A stretch of DNA of 64,000 nt from Cohnella rhizoplanae (GCF_948329515.1 NZ_CAOJCN010000010.1:1-64000), one strand, 5' to 3'; shown: positions 16,940 to 26,201, counted from the stretch's first letter. A program made the numbers and translations. The notes: generated by a model not told the origin, from the sequence alone.

Positions 16940-17001
16940 AGATCTATTACTTGGCGCAGAACCGTCGGCCGGAGGGACGATGACTTACGCGCGGGTAAGA
17001 C

Positions 17002-17024
17002 GAGCAGAGACGAGATGAGCGGAG
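17002..17024 (+). promoter_or_regulatory. TRAP binding site in the trp leader
   Basis: Five GAG triplets stand in exact five-base register at 17002, 17007, 17012, 17017 and 17022, each separated by two bases, which is the GAGNN pattern bound by TRAP. An AAG at 16997 extends the register weakly. Further UAG or GAG triplets at 17053, 17062, 17070 and 17089 are out of register. The stretch 17004-17009 (GCAGAG) can pair with CTCTGC in the terminator stem, so this site doubles as the antiterminator arm that bound TRAP would block. Confidence 0.85.
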
Positions 17025-17130
17025 AGCCGTGTACGATTCCTTGGGGATCGCATAGTCGGCCTAGGCAGCGAGCGGACCGGGCAGTTACGAGACCGGGCGT
17101 ATACGCGTCTACATACCTCTTATCCATGAT

Positions 17131-17161
17131 GTCACCTCTGCTTCGGCGGAGGTGGCTTTTT
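17131..17161 (+). terminator. trp operon attenuator
   Basis: Arms 17131-17141 and 17146-17156 form an 11-base-pair stem (with wobbles) closed by a UUCG tetraloop and followed by five T residues. It sits between the TRAP site and trpE and is predicted to form when TRAP-tryptophan occupies the GAG repeats. Confidence 0.88.
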
Positions 17162-17211
17162 CGTTTTGAGGCTCGTGCATCTATCGTCGCGGCGAATGCC
17201 GGACGTATCGG

Positions 17212-17236
17212 CGGGCCCGCACCGGTGGCGGGTCCG
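17212..17236 (+). promoter_or_regulatory. Hairpin just upstream of the trpE ribosome binding site
   Basis: Arms 17212-17220 and 17228-17236 pair over nine positions (one wobble) around a 7-base loop. They end immediately before the GAGAGGGGAG ribosome binding site. It could influence trpE translation; this is inference only. Confidence 0.5.
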
Positions 17237-17255
17237 GAGAGGGGAGATACAGGAT

Positions 17256-18839
17256 ATGGAACAGCAGCGCGGGGCACAGCTTCAAGAGGTCATTCGTTTG
17301 TCCGCAAGCTATAATGTCATTCCCGTCGTGAAGAGACTGATGGCGGATACGGAGACGCCGATTCGCGTATTCCAGCAGCTCGGCCAGGGGGAACGCGCCT
17401 TTTTGCTCGAGAGCGTGGAGGACGGCACCAAGTGGGCGAGATATTCGTTCATCGGCACGGATCCGTTCATGGTGCTGCGGCTGAAAAAAAGAAAGGTGAC
17501 GATCGAGCAGGGAGGAAGCGAGGAGACGCACGAAACGGATGAACCGCTGAAGCTGCTGCGGGAGCGTCTCCGGGGCTATCGCAGCCCCGCGCTGCCGGAC
17601 CTGCCGCCGTTCACGGGCGGCGCGATCGGATTTTTCGGCTACGACCTGCTGCAGTACTACGAGCGCAGACTGCCCCCGCATCGCGAGGACGACCTGAACA
17701 TGGACGACATGCACTTCATGTTCTGCGACCGCATCGTGGCGTTCGATCACTTCAAGCAGCAAGTGCTGATCATCGGCAACGTTCACGTCGCGGACGGCGC
17801 GGCCGACGCCGATATCGAACGGGAATACGACAGGGTATGCGCGAGCATGAACGAGACGATCGCGCGCATGCGGGAACCGCTGCCGCCATCCGCGCCGGCG
17901 ACCGGGACGCCGCCCGTGGATCCGGAGCTCGGAGACGTGCGGTCGAACCTGACGAAGGAGCAGTTCATCGCGAACGTAGGCCAGGCCAAGGAATACATTC
18001 GGGCGGGCGACATTTTCCAGGCGGTGCTCTCCCAACGCTTCCACATCGAGACCGAGGTCGATCCGCTCCAGGTGTACCGGATGCTGCGCATGATGAACCC
18101 TTCGCCGTACATGTATATGCTGAAGCTCGGCGGCGAGGTTATCGTGGGCGCTTCGCCGGAGCTCCTCGTCAAGGTCGACGGCGACCGCGTCGAGACCCGG
18201 CCGATCGCGGGGACCCGTCCGAGGGGGCGCACGCCCGAAGAGGACGCCGCGCTCGCGCAGGAGCTGCTCGCGGACGAGAAGGAGCGCGCGGAGCATGTCA
18301 TGCTCGTCGATCTGGGCCGCAACGACCTGGGCCGCGTCTCGGAATTCGGCACGGTCCGCTGCGATTCGTATATGGAGATCGAGCGATACTCGCACGTCAT
18401 GCACATCGTATCGAACGTGACGGGCAAGCTGGCCAAGGATAAGACGTTTTTCGACGCGTTCCTGTCCTGCCTGCCGGCGGGCACCGTATCCGGCGCGCCG
18501 AAGCTGCGGGCGATGGAGATCATCTCCGAGCTCGAGCGCGAGGCGCGCGGGGCGTATGCCGGCGCCATCGGCTACTTCGGCTTCTCCGGCAACATGGACA
18601 CGTGCATCACGATCCGCACGATCGTGTTCAAGGGCGGCAAGGCCTACGTGCAGGCGGGAGCGGGCATCGTATGGGATTCCGTGCCCGAGAGCGAATACGA
18701 GGAGACGGTCAACAAGGCCAAGGGCTGCCTGAAGGCGATCCGCGCGGCGGAAGCGATGTTCCCGCCGGCCGCGAAGCCCAAGACGGGCAGGCTGATCGTC
18801 ATGGCGGGCGACCGCAGCACGAATCTGGATTACGATTGA
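17256..18839 (+). CDS. trpE: Anthranilate synthase component I
   Basis: TrpE converts chorismate to anthranilate with ammonia from a TrpG/PabA glutaminase. The 527-residue sequence has the N-terminal regulatory region with FLLESVEDGTKWARYSFIG. The catalytic core holds SPYMYMLKLGGEVIVGASPELLVK, RPIAGTRPRG, EKERAEHVMLVDLGRNDLGRV and SGAPKLRAMEIISELE. ATG at 17256 lies 9 bases after GAGGGGAG. No trpG is in the operon, as in Bacillus, where a shared pabA supplies the amidotransferase. Expression should be controlled by the TRAP attenuator upstream. Confidence 0.97.
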   Translation: MEQQRGAQLQEVIRLSASYNVIPVVKRLMADTETPIRVFQQLGQGERAFLLESVEDGTKWARYSFIGTDPFMVLRLKKRKVTIEQGGSEETHETDEPLKLLRERLRGYRSPALPDLPPFTGGAIGFFGYDLLQYYERRLPPHREDDLNMDDMHFMFCDRIVAFDHFKQQVLIIGNVHVADGAADADIEREYDRVCASMNETIARMREPLPPSAPATGTPPVDPELGDVRSNLTKEQFIANVGQAKEYIRAGDIFQAVLSQRFHIETEVDPLQVYRMLRMMNPSPYMYMLKLGGEVIVGASPELLVKVDGDRVETRPIAGTRPRGRTPEEDAALAQELLADEKERAEHVMLVDLGRNDLGRVSEFGTVRCDSYMEIERYSHVMHIVSNVTGKLAKDKTFFDAFLSCLPAGTVSGAPKLRAMEIISELEREARGAYAGAIGYFGFSGNMDTCITIRTIVFKGGKAYVQAGAGIVWDSVPESEYEETVNKAKGCLKAIRAAEAMFPPAAKPKTGRLIVMAGDRSTNLDYD

Positions 18840-18873
18840 ACGGCTCCGCACATCTAACTCGGGGGGATTGACC

Positions 18874-19923
18874 ATGACGGTGGTAGACGCGAACATCACG
18901 ATGCAGCAGGCGATGGCGAAGCTGATGGCGGGCCATGATCTGCTGAAGGAAGAAGCGCACGGCGTGATGAGCCTGATCATGCGCGGAGAGGCGACGCAAG
19001 CCCAGATCGGCGCGGTGATGGTCGCGCTTCGCCTTAAGGGCGAGAGCATCGAGGAGATTACAGGCTTCGCGGAGGCGCTCCGCGACTTCGGCAGCAAGCT
19101 GTCGGCGATGAGCGAGGACCTGTTGGACACTTGCGGCACCGGCGGCTCCGGCATTCATAAATTCAACATTTCCACCTCGTCGGCGATCGTCGCCGCCGCG
19201 GCGGGCGCCAGAGTGGCGAAGCACGGCAACCGCGCGATGAGCGGGAAGGCCGGCAGCGCGGACGTGCTCGAGGCGCTCGGCGTGAACATCCAGCTTACGG
19301 CCGACCAGGCTGCGGCGTGCCTGCGCGATACGGGCATCACGTTTATGTTCGCCCAGCTGTATCATCCGGCCCTGAAGCACGCGGCCGGCCCGCGCCGGGA
19401 GATCGGCGTCCGCACGATATTCAACATGCTCGGCCCGCTCGCGAATCCGGCCGGCGCCGACCGTCAACTGATGGGCTTGTACGACAGGACCAAGACGGAC
19501 ATCGTCGCCGCGGTGCTCGGCCGACTGGGCCTCGCGCGGGCGATGGTGGTCGGGAGCCACGACGGGCTGGACGAGATCAGCCTGTCGGCGCCGACCCAGG
19601 TGTCGGAACTGAACAACGGCGTCGTCACGACTTACGACATCGCGCCCGAGGATCTGGGACTGAGAACGGTGCCGCTGGGCGAGCTCATCGGCGGAGACGC
19701 GGCGGAGAACGCGTCGATCGTGCGCAGGGTGCTCGCAGGCGAGCGCGGCGCGTATAGAGACGTCGTGCTGGCCAACGCAGGCGCCTGCATCTACGTCGCC
19801 GGAAGGGCGGACAGTCTCTCGGAAGGCGTGAAGCGTGCGGCGGAGACGATCGATTCGGGCGCGGCGGAGGCAAAGCTGTCGCAGTGGATTCAGCGGACGG
19901 AGGAGTTAAGCCATGTTTCTTGA
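18874..19923 (+). CDS. trpD: Anthranilate phosphoribosyltransferase
   Basis: TrpD joins anthranilate to phosphoribosyl diphosphate. The 349-residue protein carries the family loop DTCGTGGSGIHKFNIST and the metal/substrate segment KHGNRAMSGKAGSADVLEALG, then TFMFAQLYHPALKHAAGPRREIGVRTIFNMLGPL. ATG at 18874 is preceded by GGGGGG with 7 bases between; the TTG at 18868 is too close to that site. The end overlaps trpC by 11 bases. Confidence 0.97.
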   Translation: MTVVDANITMQQAMAKLMAGHDLLKEEAHGVMSLIMRGEATQAQIGAVMVALRLKGESIEEITGFAEALRDFGSKLSAMSEDLLDTCGTGGSGIHKFNISTSSAIVAAAAGARVAKHGNRAMSGKAGSADVLEALGVNIQLTADQAAACLRDTGITFMFAQLYHPALKHAAGPRREIGVRTIFNMLGPLANPAGADRQLMGLYDRTKTDIVAAVLGRLGLARAMVVGSHDGLDEISLSAPTQVSELNNGVVTTYDIAPEDLGLRTVPLGELIGGDAAENASIVRRVLAGERGAYRDVVLANAGACIYVAGRADSLSEGVKRAAETIDSGAAEAKLSQWIQRTEELSHVS

Positions 19924-20725
19924 CCGGATCGTAGCGACCAAACGCGAAGAGGCCGCCGCTCTCAAGGGTTCGATGAATCTCGCCGCCGCCGAGCGCGAGA
20001 TCGCGGCGCTGCCCGCATGCCTCGGGTTCGAGGCCGCGCTCAAGGCCGGCCGGCGTCATCGGCCCGTCGGATTGATCGCAGAAGTGAAAAAGGCGAGCCC
20101 GTCCAAGGGGCTCATCCGGCCGGACTTTCATCCTGTGCAGCTGGCCAAGGCCTACGAGGCAGCCGGTGCGGATTGCATCTCGGTGCTGACCGACGTACAG
20201 TATTTTCAAGGCAGCAACGATTACCTTCGCCACGTCCGGGAGGGCGTGAACGTGCCGCTGCTGCGCAAGGACTTCACGATCGACGAGCGCCAGATCTACG
20301 AAGCGCGACTCATAGGGGCGGACGCGATCCTGCTGATCGCGGCCATCCTGGACAAGCGCCAGCTGGACGCCTATCACCGGCTCGCCCGCGATATCGGTCT
20401 GGACGTGCTCGTCGAGGTGCATAATCGTCCCGAGCTGGAGACGGTGCTCGAGGTCGGGCTCGCGACGCTCATCGGCGTGAATAACCGCAACCTGCATACG
20501 TTCGAGACGGATCTATCGGTGACTGAACAACTGATCGCGCTGATGCCGGCAGGCGTCACGGCCGTCAGCGAGAGCGCGATCGGGTCGCCCGCGGACATCG
20601 CGTACGTCGGGCAGGCCGGCGCGCAGGCGGTGCTTGTCGGCGAGCACTTCATGCGACAGGCTGACGTCGGCGCCGCGATCGAGGGACTGCTCGGCCCAGT
20701 GGTCGAGACGGGAGCAACAGGATGA
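19913..20725 (+). CDS. trpC: Indole-3-glycerol phosphate synthase
   Basis: TrpC closes the indole ring from carboxyphenylaminodeoxyribulose phosphate. The 270-residue TIM barrel shows the active-site lysine motif AEVKKASPSKGLIRPDFHP, the VPLLRKDFTIDERQIYEAR strand and GVNNRNLHTFETDL. Phosphate is bound by SESAIGSPADIAYV. ATG at 19913 overlaps trpD. It is a single-function protein, not fused to TrpF. Confidence 0.97.
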   Translation: MFLDRIVATKREEAAALKGSMNLAAAEREIAALPACLGFEAALKAGRRHRPVGLIAEVKKASPSKGLIRPDFHPVQLAKAYEAAGADCISVLTDVQYFQGSNDYLRHVREGVNVPLLRKDFTIDERQIYEARLIGADAILLIAAILDKRQLDAYHRLARDIGLDVLVEVHNRPELETVLEVGLATLIGVNNRNLHTFETDLSVTEQLIALMPAGVTAVSESAIGSPADIAYVGQAGAQAVLVGEHFMRQADVGAAIEGLLGPVVETGATG

Positions 20726-21480
20726 GCGAATCGCGCGAGACTGGCCGTGAGCGGCCGGCTTCGAAGGCGGCGCTCTCGCCGCGTCCCGCGGTCAAGATCT
20801 GCGGCATCATGCAGGAAGAGACGCTGCGCGGGATGGACGGTCAGCCCGTCGACTACATCGGCTTTATCTTCGCGCCGAAGAGCAGGCGATACGTAACGCC
20901 GGAGCGCGCGGGCGAGCTGATCCGCGCATCGCGCCTTTCTCGGATGGCGGAGGGCCGGCCGCCGCTTGCCGTCGGCGTGTTCGTCGATCCGACGCTCGAG
21001 ACGCTCGAAGCCGCGCTCGCCGCAGCGCCGCTGGACGTCGTGCAGCTGCACGGGAATCGGGAGACGCCGGATTTTTGCCGGGAGGTCGGCCGCAGATTTG
21101 GCGTCGAGGTATGGCGGGCGCTGTCCGCGGGCGGGGAGGACGAGGCGTCCGACGTATCCGCCGACGGCGAGCGGGCCGAGACCGGGCCCGCCAGGCTCGC
21201 GGCATACGCGGGCGCCGTATCTGCCGTGCTCATCGACACCGCCGGGGGCGGGACGGGACGCGCTTTTCCATGGGCGGTCATCCCCGACTACGAGCGCGCG
21301 GCCAAGGCCGCAGGCGTCCGGCTGTTCGTGGCGGGCGGCCTCGACCCGGACAATGTAAACGTGCTGCTGTCGGCCTACGCGCCGGACGGCGTGGACATAT
21401 CGAGCGGCGTCGAGACGGACGGCGTCAAGGACGCCGCCAAAATCGCCGCATTCGCGGAAAGGGTGAAGAAGCAATCATGA
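20722..21480 (+). CDS. trpF: Phosphoribosylanthranilate isomerase
   Basis: TrpF isomerises phosphoribosylanthranilate. At 252 residues it is longer than the usual 200-220, with an extra polar N-terminus of about 22 residues before [13 protein letters not shown] and an insertion around [20 protein letters not shown]. The catalytic cysteine (KICG) and the aspartate in [16 protein letters not shown] are present, and the phosphate loop is [14 protein letters not shown] at 20722 overlaps the trpC stop. A later start would trim the extra N-terminus, but no better ribosome site is apparent. Confidence 0.94.
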   Translation: MSESRETGRERPASKAALSPRPAVKICGIMQEETLRGMDGQPVDYIGFIFAPKSRRYVTPERAGELIRASRLSRMAEGRPPLAVGVFVDPTLETLEAALAAAPLDVVQLHGNRETPDFCREVGRRFGVEVWRALSAGGEDEASDVSADGERAETGPARLAAYAGAVSAVLIDTAGGGTGRAFPWAVIPDYERAAKAAGVRLFVAGGLDPDNVNVLLSAYAPDGVDISSGVETDGVKDAAKIAAFAERVKKQS

Positions 21481-22679
21481 CGACGACACAAGTGCCGGAT
21501 ACGCACGGCCGGTTCGGGGGCTTCGGCGGGCGCTACGTGCCCGAGACGCTGATGAACGCCCTCTACGAGCTGGAGGAAGCATACAATCGCTATAAGGACG
21601 ATCCCGATTTTCTGAAGGAAGTTCGATATTTGCTCAAGCAATACTCGGGACGCCCGACGCCGCTGTACTATGCGGAGCGGCTCACCGAGCACCTCGGAGG
21701 CGCGAAGATCTATCTGAAGCGCGAGGATCTGAACCATACGGGCGCGCACAAGATCAACAATACGATCGGGCAGGCCGTGCTGGCGAAGCGAATGGGCAAA
21801 AAGAAAATCATCGCCGAAACGGGCGCGGGCCAGCATGGTGTCGCCTCCGCGACGGTCGCCGCGCTGCTCGGTCTCGAATGCAAGGTGTTCATGGGCGAGG
21901 AAGACACCAAGCGCCAGGCGCTGAACGTATTCCGCATGAAGCTGCTCGGCGCCGAAGTCGTGCCGGTAACCTCGGGCACGCGCACGTTGAAGGACGCCTG
22001 CAACGAGACCCTGCGGTACTGGGTCAGCCACGTAGACGATACGTATTACATCCTCGGTTCGGTGACCGGGCCGCATCCTTACCCGATGATGGTCCGCGAT
22101 TTCCAGCGCGTCATCGGGCTCGAGACGAAGGATCAGATTCTAGAGGCCGAAGGCAGGCTGCCCGATGTCATCATCGCGGCGGTCGGCGGCGGCAGCAACG
22201 CGATGGGCATTTTCCATCCGTTCGTCGGCGACGCCTCCGTTCGCCTCATCGGCGTCGAGGCGGCAGGCCGGGGCGTTGATACGGACAAGCACGCCGCGAC
22301 GATGACGAAGGGAACGCCCGGCGTTTTCCAAGGCTCGATGAGCTACGTTCTCCAGGACGCGGGCGGTCAAGTGCAAGAGGCGCACTCGATTTCGGCGGGC
22401 CTGGACTATCCGGGCATCGGCCCCGAGCATGCGTACCTCAAGGACATCAAGCGCGCCGAATACGTGCCGATTACCGACGCAGAGGCGCTGGACGCGCTGC
22501 AGCTCCTCTCCCGCAAGGAAGGGATCATTCCCGCGCTCGAATCCGCCCACGCGGTCGCGCATACGCTGAAGCTGGCGCCCACGCTGCCGAAGGACACGAC
22601 GATCGTCATCAGCCTGTCCGGCCGCGGGGATAAGGACGTCGAATCGATCATCGGTTATTTGGGAGGGGATCTGCCATGA
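21477..22679 (+). CDS. trpB: Tryptophan synthase beta chain
   Basis: TrpB condenses indole with serine using pyridoxal phosphate. The 400-residue protein has the [13 protein letters not shown] start and PLP lysine motif [16 protein letters not shown]. It also has [11 protein letters not shown] and the phosphate-binding glycine loop [13 protein letters not shown]. The length is normal. ATG at 21477 overlaps the trpF stop; the upstream open frame from 21075 is a shadow. It overlaps trpA by four bases, in keeping with tight stoichiometry of the alpha2-beta2 complex. Confidence 0.98.
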   Translation: MTTTQVPDTHGRFGGFGGRYVPETLMNALYELEEAYNRYKDDPDFLKEVRYLLKQYSGRPTPLYYAERLTEHLGGAKIYLKREDLNHTGAHKINNTIGQAVLAKRMGKKKIIAETGAGQHGVASATVAALLGLECKVFMGEEDTKRQALNVFRMKLLGAEVVPVTSGTRTLKDACNETLRYWVSHVDDTYYILGSVTGPHPYPMMVRDFQRVIGLETKDQILEAEGRLPDVIIAAVGGGSNAMGIFHPFVGDASVRLIGVEAAGRGVDTDKHAATMTKGTPGVFQGSMSYVLQDAGGQVQEAHSISAGLDYPGIGPEHAYLKDIKRAEYVPITDAEALDALQLLSRKEGIIPALESAHAVAHTLKLAPTLPKDTTIVISLSGRGDKDVESIIGYLGGDLP

Positions 22680-23521
22680 GCACGGCGACTGCAAACGCGA
22701 TCGACTCGGTATTCGCGGAACTGGCGGCGCGGGGCGAGACGGCTCTTATTCCGTTTCTCACGATGGGGGATCCCGATCTCGAGACTTCGGTCCGGCTGAT
22801 CGCCGCCGCGGAAGCTGCCGGCGCGCATATGATCGAGCTCGGCGTGCCTTACTCCGATCCGCTGGCGGACGGTCCCGTCATCCAGCGGGCTTCGGAGCGG
22901 GCGCTGCGGCACAGCATTTCTCTGACGGACTGTATCGGCGTCGCCACGAAGGCGCGCGAAGCCGGCGTACGCATGCCGTTCATCTTATTTACTTATTTCA
23001 ATCCGGCGCTTCAGCTCGGGCTTGAGCGATTTTTCTCCCTGCTGCAGGAGCACGGCTTCAGCGGCGTCATCATTCCTGATCTGCCGCTCGAAGAAGACGC
23101 CGAGGTGCGGGAGATCGCGGAGCGGACAGGCGTGCATCTCATCCCGCTCGTCGCGCCGACGTCCGAGGCCCGCGTCGAGCGGATCGCTTCCAGGGCGAAG
23201 GGGTTCGTCTACTGCGTATCGTCCCTCGGCGTCACCGGCGTCCGGTCCGATTTTCACGCGGGCATCGACCAATTCCTGGCGACGGTGCGCCGCGCATCGA
23301 ACGTGCCGATCTGCGTCGGCTTCGGCATCTCGTCGCGGGAGCATGCGGAGCGCTTCGCGGGGATCGCGGACGGCGTCATCGTCGGCAGCGCGATCGTCCG
23401 CCAGGTAGAGGCGTCCCTGCCGCCGTCCGCGCTCGGGGATGCGGGTCGGACCGAGGCGGGGCTTGCCGAGGTTCGGGTGTTCATCGCGGGTCTTAAGCCT
23501 CGCAAGGCCGGCGAAGTCTAG
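22676..23521 (+). CDS. trpA: Tryptophan synthase alpha chain
   Basis: TrpA cleaves indole-3-glycerol phosphate and channels indole to TrpB. The 281-residue TIM barrel includes the catalytic glutamate in [19 protein letters not shown] and the catalytic aspartate in [15 protein letters not shown]. It also includes [12 protein letters not shown] and the phosphate site VCVGFGIS-type segment [19 protein letters not shown] at 22676 overlaps trpB. It is the last trp gene; a terminator follows at 23668. Confidence 0.97.
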   Translation: MSTATANAIDSVFAELAARGETALIPFLTMGDPDLETSVRLIAAAEAAGAHMIELGVPYSDPLADGPVIQRASERALRHSISLTDCIGVATKAREAGVRMPFILFTYFNPALQLGLERFFSLLQEHGFSGVIIPDLPLEEDAEVREIAERTGVHLIPLVAPTSEARVERIASRAKGFVYCVSSLGVTGVRSDFHAGIDQFLATVRRASNVPICVGFGISSREHAERFAGIADGVIVGSAIVRQVEASLPPSALGDAGRTEAGLAEVRVFIAGLKPRKAGEV

Positions 23522-23667
23522 TACCCTTTCGCGCACGGGCGACCGCGTTGAGGGCGATGCCGCGTTCCCGGTATCTTGCCGGCTAGCGGCCGGACTCACC
23601 CGTTTGAACGCTTTGCATCTGTACAGCGACATAGAGATATGTCACAATAGAGGCATGTTGTTCTATG

Positions 23668-23697
23668 GACGGAGCGGACAATCGCTCCGTCTTTTAT
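23668..23697 (+). terminator. Terminator between trpA and hisC
   Basis: Nine-base perfectly complementary arms (23668-23676 and 23683-23691) with a 6-base loop, then TTTTAT. It ends the trp transcript shortly before hisC. The 200-base gap 23522-23723 shows no gene; a GACATA-GAGA-TATGTC inverted repeat lies at 23629-23644. Confidence 0.75.
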
Positions 23698-23723
23698 GAT
23701 GAAGCCAGGGAGGAACCTATCCT

Positions 23724-24821
23724 ATGCAGCCCAAACCGAATATCGTCGACCTACCCGTCTACCAGCCCGGCAAGCCGATCGAGGAGGTCAAGCGCGAGCT
23801 CGGCCTGACCGAGGTCATCAAGCTGGCTTCCAACGAGAATCCTTTCGGCAGTTCGCCGCTTGCGGCGGACGCCATCCGGCGCGAGCTCGAACAGATCAGC
23901 ATTTACCCGGACGGCGCCGCCGTCGAATTGACGAACGCGATCGCGAAGCGTACCGGCGTGAATCCGGACCAGATCATTTTCGGCGCCGGCTCCGACGAGA
24001 TCATCCTGATGATCGCGCGCGCGTATCTTCAGCCCGGCGACGAGACGGTAATGGCGCGCGAGACGTTTCCTCAATACAAGCACAACGTTACGATCGAGAA
24101 CGGCGTGAGCGTCGAGGTGCCGCTCGCGGACGGCAAGCACGATCTGCCGGCCATGCTCGCCGAGGTCAACGACAGGACGAAGATCGTATGGATCTGCAAC
24201 CCGAACAATCCGACGGGCACGATCGTCAGCGACGCGGAGCTGACCGCATTCCTCGATCAAGTTCCGGACCGCGTTTTAGTCGTATTGGACGAGGCCTATT
24301 GCGAGTACGTCGAGGACCCATCGTATTCGGACGGCCTGGCGCTCCTGAAGCGCTATCCGAATCTCGTCTTGCTGCGGACGTTTTCCAAGATCTACGGGCT
24401 CGCCTCGCTTCGGATCGGGTACGGCATCGGGGCGCCGGGCCTGATCCGCTCGATCAACCAAGTGCGCGAGCCGTTCAACACCTCGCGTTTCGCGCAGGCG
24501 GCCGCGCTCGCCTCGCTGAACGACGACGCGTTCCTCGAGCGCTGCCGCACGGCGAACCGCGAGGGACTCTCGTACCTGCGGGCCGCGTTCGACAGGCTGG
24601 GTCTCGCCTACTTCCCCGCGCACGGCAACTTCATCATGGTCGACGTGAAGCGCCCGTCGCTCGAGGTGTTCGACGCGCTGCTGCGCCAAGGCGTCATTAT
24701 CCGCGCCGGGCAGCGCGGGTATCCGACCCGCATCCGCATCACGGTCGGCAGCGCGGAACAGAACGCCAAGATCGTATCCGCGCTTGAAGCCGTGCTGCAA
24801 GAAATCGGGGTGCAGGCGTAA
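23724..24821 (+). CDS. hisC: Histidinol-phosphate / aromatic aminotransferase
   Basis: This 365-residue class-II-like PLP aminotransferase serves histidine synthesis (histidinol phosphate) and, in Bacillus, also transaminates aromatic keto acids. It has KLASNENPFGSSP, NPNNPTGTIV and the PLP lysine in LLRTFSKIYGLASLR. The C-terminal arginine region is RIRITVGSAEQNA. ATG at 23724 follows GGGAGG. Position between trpA and tyrA is the conserved Bacillus order, suiting a role in Tyr/Phe transamination. A second, divergent hisC lies at 56172. Confidence 0.94.
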   Translation: MQPKPNIVDLPVYQPGKPIEEVKRELGLTEVIKLASNENPFGSSPLAADAIRRELEQISIYPDGAAVELTNAIAKRTGVNPDQIIFGAGSDEIILMIARAYLQPGDETVMARETFPQYKHNVTIENGVSVEVPLADGKHDLPAMLAEVNDRTKIVWICNPNNPTGTIVSDAELTAFLDQVPDRVLVVLDEAYCEYVEDPSYSDGLALLKRYPNLVLLRTFSKIYGLASLRIGYGIGAPGLIRSINQVREPFNTSRFAQAAALASLNDDAFLERCRTANREGLSYLRAAFDRLGLAYFPAHGNFIMVDVKRPSLEVFDALLRQGVIIRAGQRGYPTRIRITVGSAEQNAKIVSALEAVLQEIGVQA

Positions 24822-24824
24822 GGT

Positions 24825-25973
24825 ATGGAAGAAGGCCAAGCGATTCACGCAACGTCGCAAACGACTCATAACGGAAGAGCGCCGCTGCGGATCGCCATCT
24901 TCGGCGTCGGACTGATCGGCGGATCGCTGGCGCTCTGCTGGAAGGGCAAGCCGGGACTAACGATCGTAGGCCATTCGGTGAACGCGGCATCGGTCGACAA
25001 GTACCTGTCGCTGGGCGTCGTGGACGAAGCGACGACGTCGGTCGAACGAGCGGCGGCCGACGCGGACGTCATCGTGCTGTGCGTGCCCGTCGGCAAGCTC
25101 GACGAATATCTGCAGCGCCTGTCCGAGCTGCCGCTCAAGGCCGGATGCATCATCACGGACGTCGGCAGCACCAAGGCCTCCGTCGTCCGCTATGCGGAAC
25201 GGCTGCAGTTGAAGGGCGCGGTATTCATCGGCGGCCACCCGATGGCAGGCTCGGAGCGCTCGGGGGTCGAGGCGGCGACGCCGGATCTGTACGAGAACGC
25301 GTTCTACGTGCTGACGCCGTCGCCCGGCACGCCGCCGGAAGCGCTCGAGCGTCTGGAGGAGCTTATTCGTTGGACGCGCGCCAACATCGTGAAGATCGAT
25401 GCGGGCCTGCACGACGATATCGTCGGAGCCATCAGCCATCTGCCGCATATCATCGCGGTCGCGCTGGTGAACCAGATCGCGGACTACAACGAGACCAACG
25501 GCCTTTACCGGAGCCTCGCCGCCGGCGGCTTCCGCGATATTACCCGGATCGCCTCGAGCGATCCTTACATATGGCGGGACATCCTGCTCGGCAACCGAGA
25601 CGTCCTGCTCCGGCTGCTCGCCGACTGGCGGGGAGAGATCGCCGCGTTCGAGTCGCTGCTCGAAGCGAAGGACGGAGACGGCATCATCGAGCGGTTCGGC
25701 AGCGCCGGACGATTCCGCGAGAACCTGCCCGAGCGCCGCAAGGGGATGATCACGTCGCTGCACGAGTGCTATGTCGACGTACCCGATCAGCCCGGCATCG
25801 TCGGCCGGGTCGCGACGGAGCTCGGACAGGCGCGCATCAATCTGAGCAACCTTCATATCATCGAGAGCAGGGAGGACGTGCCGGGCGTGCTGCGCTTGTC
25901 GTTCCGTCACGGCGAAGATCTCGAACGCGCCGTCCAGCTTCTCAGATCGCTCGAATATTCAGTGTACTTCTAA
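24825..25973 (+). CDS. tyrA: Prephenate dehydrogenase with C-terminal ACT domain
   Basis: TyrA oxidises and decarboxylates prephenate to 4-hydroxyphenylpyruvate with NAD. The 382-residue protein starts with a polar tail, then the Rossmann motif IAIFGVGLIGGSLAL, GGHPMAGSERSG and the substrate-binding HDDIVGAISHLPHIIAVAL. Residues from about 310 form an ACT regulatory domain (VDVPDQPGIVGRVATELGQARINL), consistent with tyrosine feedback. ATG at 24825 is three bases after hisC, so the two are cotranscribed. A terminator follows at once. Confidence 0.96.
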   Translation: MEEGQAIHATSQTTHNGRAPLRIAIFGVGLIGGSLALCWKGKPGLTIVGHSVNAASVDKYLSLGVVDEATTSVERAAADADVIVLCVPVGKLDEYLQRLSELPLKAGCIITDVGSTKASVVRYAERLQLKGAVFIGGHPMAGSERSGVEAATPDLYENAFYVLTPSPGTPPEALERLEELIRWTRANIVKIDAGLHDDIVGAISHLPHIIAVALVNQIADYNETNGLYRSLAAGGFRDITRIASSDPYIWRDILLGNRDVLLRLLADWRGEIAAFESLLEAKDGDGIIERFGSAGRFRENLPERRKGMITSLHECYVDVPDQPGIVGRVATELGQARINLSNLHIIESREDVPGVLRLSFRHGEDLERAVQLLRSLEYSVYF

Positions 25974-25982
25974 TCTGCGATT

Positions 25983-26013
25983 GCCGCAGGGCCCTTCGGG
26001 CTCTGCGGCTTTT
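25983..26013 (+). terminator. Terminator after tyrA
   Basis: Twelve-base arms (25983-25994 and 25998-26009) pair with one wobble around TTC and are followed by TTTT. It closes the aromatic amino acid block. Confidence 0.85.
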
Positions 26014-26086
26014 ATCGCTTATTCTATCCGGTAAATTATCGCACCTATTTTTTCGGAAGTAATTTAAAATAAAATGAAAACGCTTA

Positions 26087-26115
26087 TTGACAATATGGAA
26101 GCGGATACATATAAT
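26087..26115 (+). promoter_or_regulatory. Perfect-consensus sigma-A promoter
   Basis: TTGACA at 26087-26092 and TATAAT at 26110-26115 match consensus exactly, with an optimal 17-base spacer. Transcription would start near 26122 and meet a strong terminator only about 55-80 bases later. Confidence 0.85.
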
Positions 26116-26121
26116 AAAAGT

Positions 26122-26201
26122 ACAGTATGGTTTCTCTCCACTCCTATCCTAATCCTGAATGCTCGTCATTCGGCACCGCCCTTAGGGGCGGTGTTTTTTT
26201 T
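26122..26201 (+). ncRNA. Candidate small RNA of about 80 nt
   Basis: A consensus promoter upstream and a strong terminator (arms 26174-26181 and 26186-26193, loop TTAG, then eight T residues) bracket about 80 bases with no open frame of note. Positions 26131-26157 are unstructured and C/U-rich, with repeated CUCC and AUCCU words complementary to Shine-Dalgarno sequences. That is the layout of Firmicute regulatory sRNAs such as RsaE/RoxS. No family match can be claimed from sequence alone. It might instead be an attenuated leader of the sigma-factor gene 245 bases downstream. Confidence 0.6.

Noticed and set aside
16910-17314. 134-codon frame through the trp leader
   Set aside because: The stretch holds a promoter, TRAP repeats and a terminator; the frame has no ribosome site and an odd composition.
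17181-19154. 657-codon open frame on the minus strand across trpE
   Set aside because: Antisense shadow of trpE/trpD with no family features; long shadows are expected at this GC content.
23696-24787. 363-codon plus-strand frame overlapping hisC
   Set aside because: Out of frame with the well-supported hisC; its product is Arg/Gly-rich without recognisable motifs.
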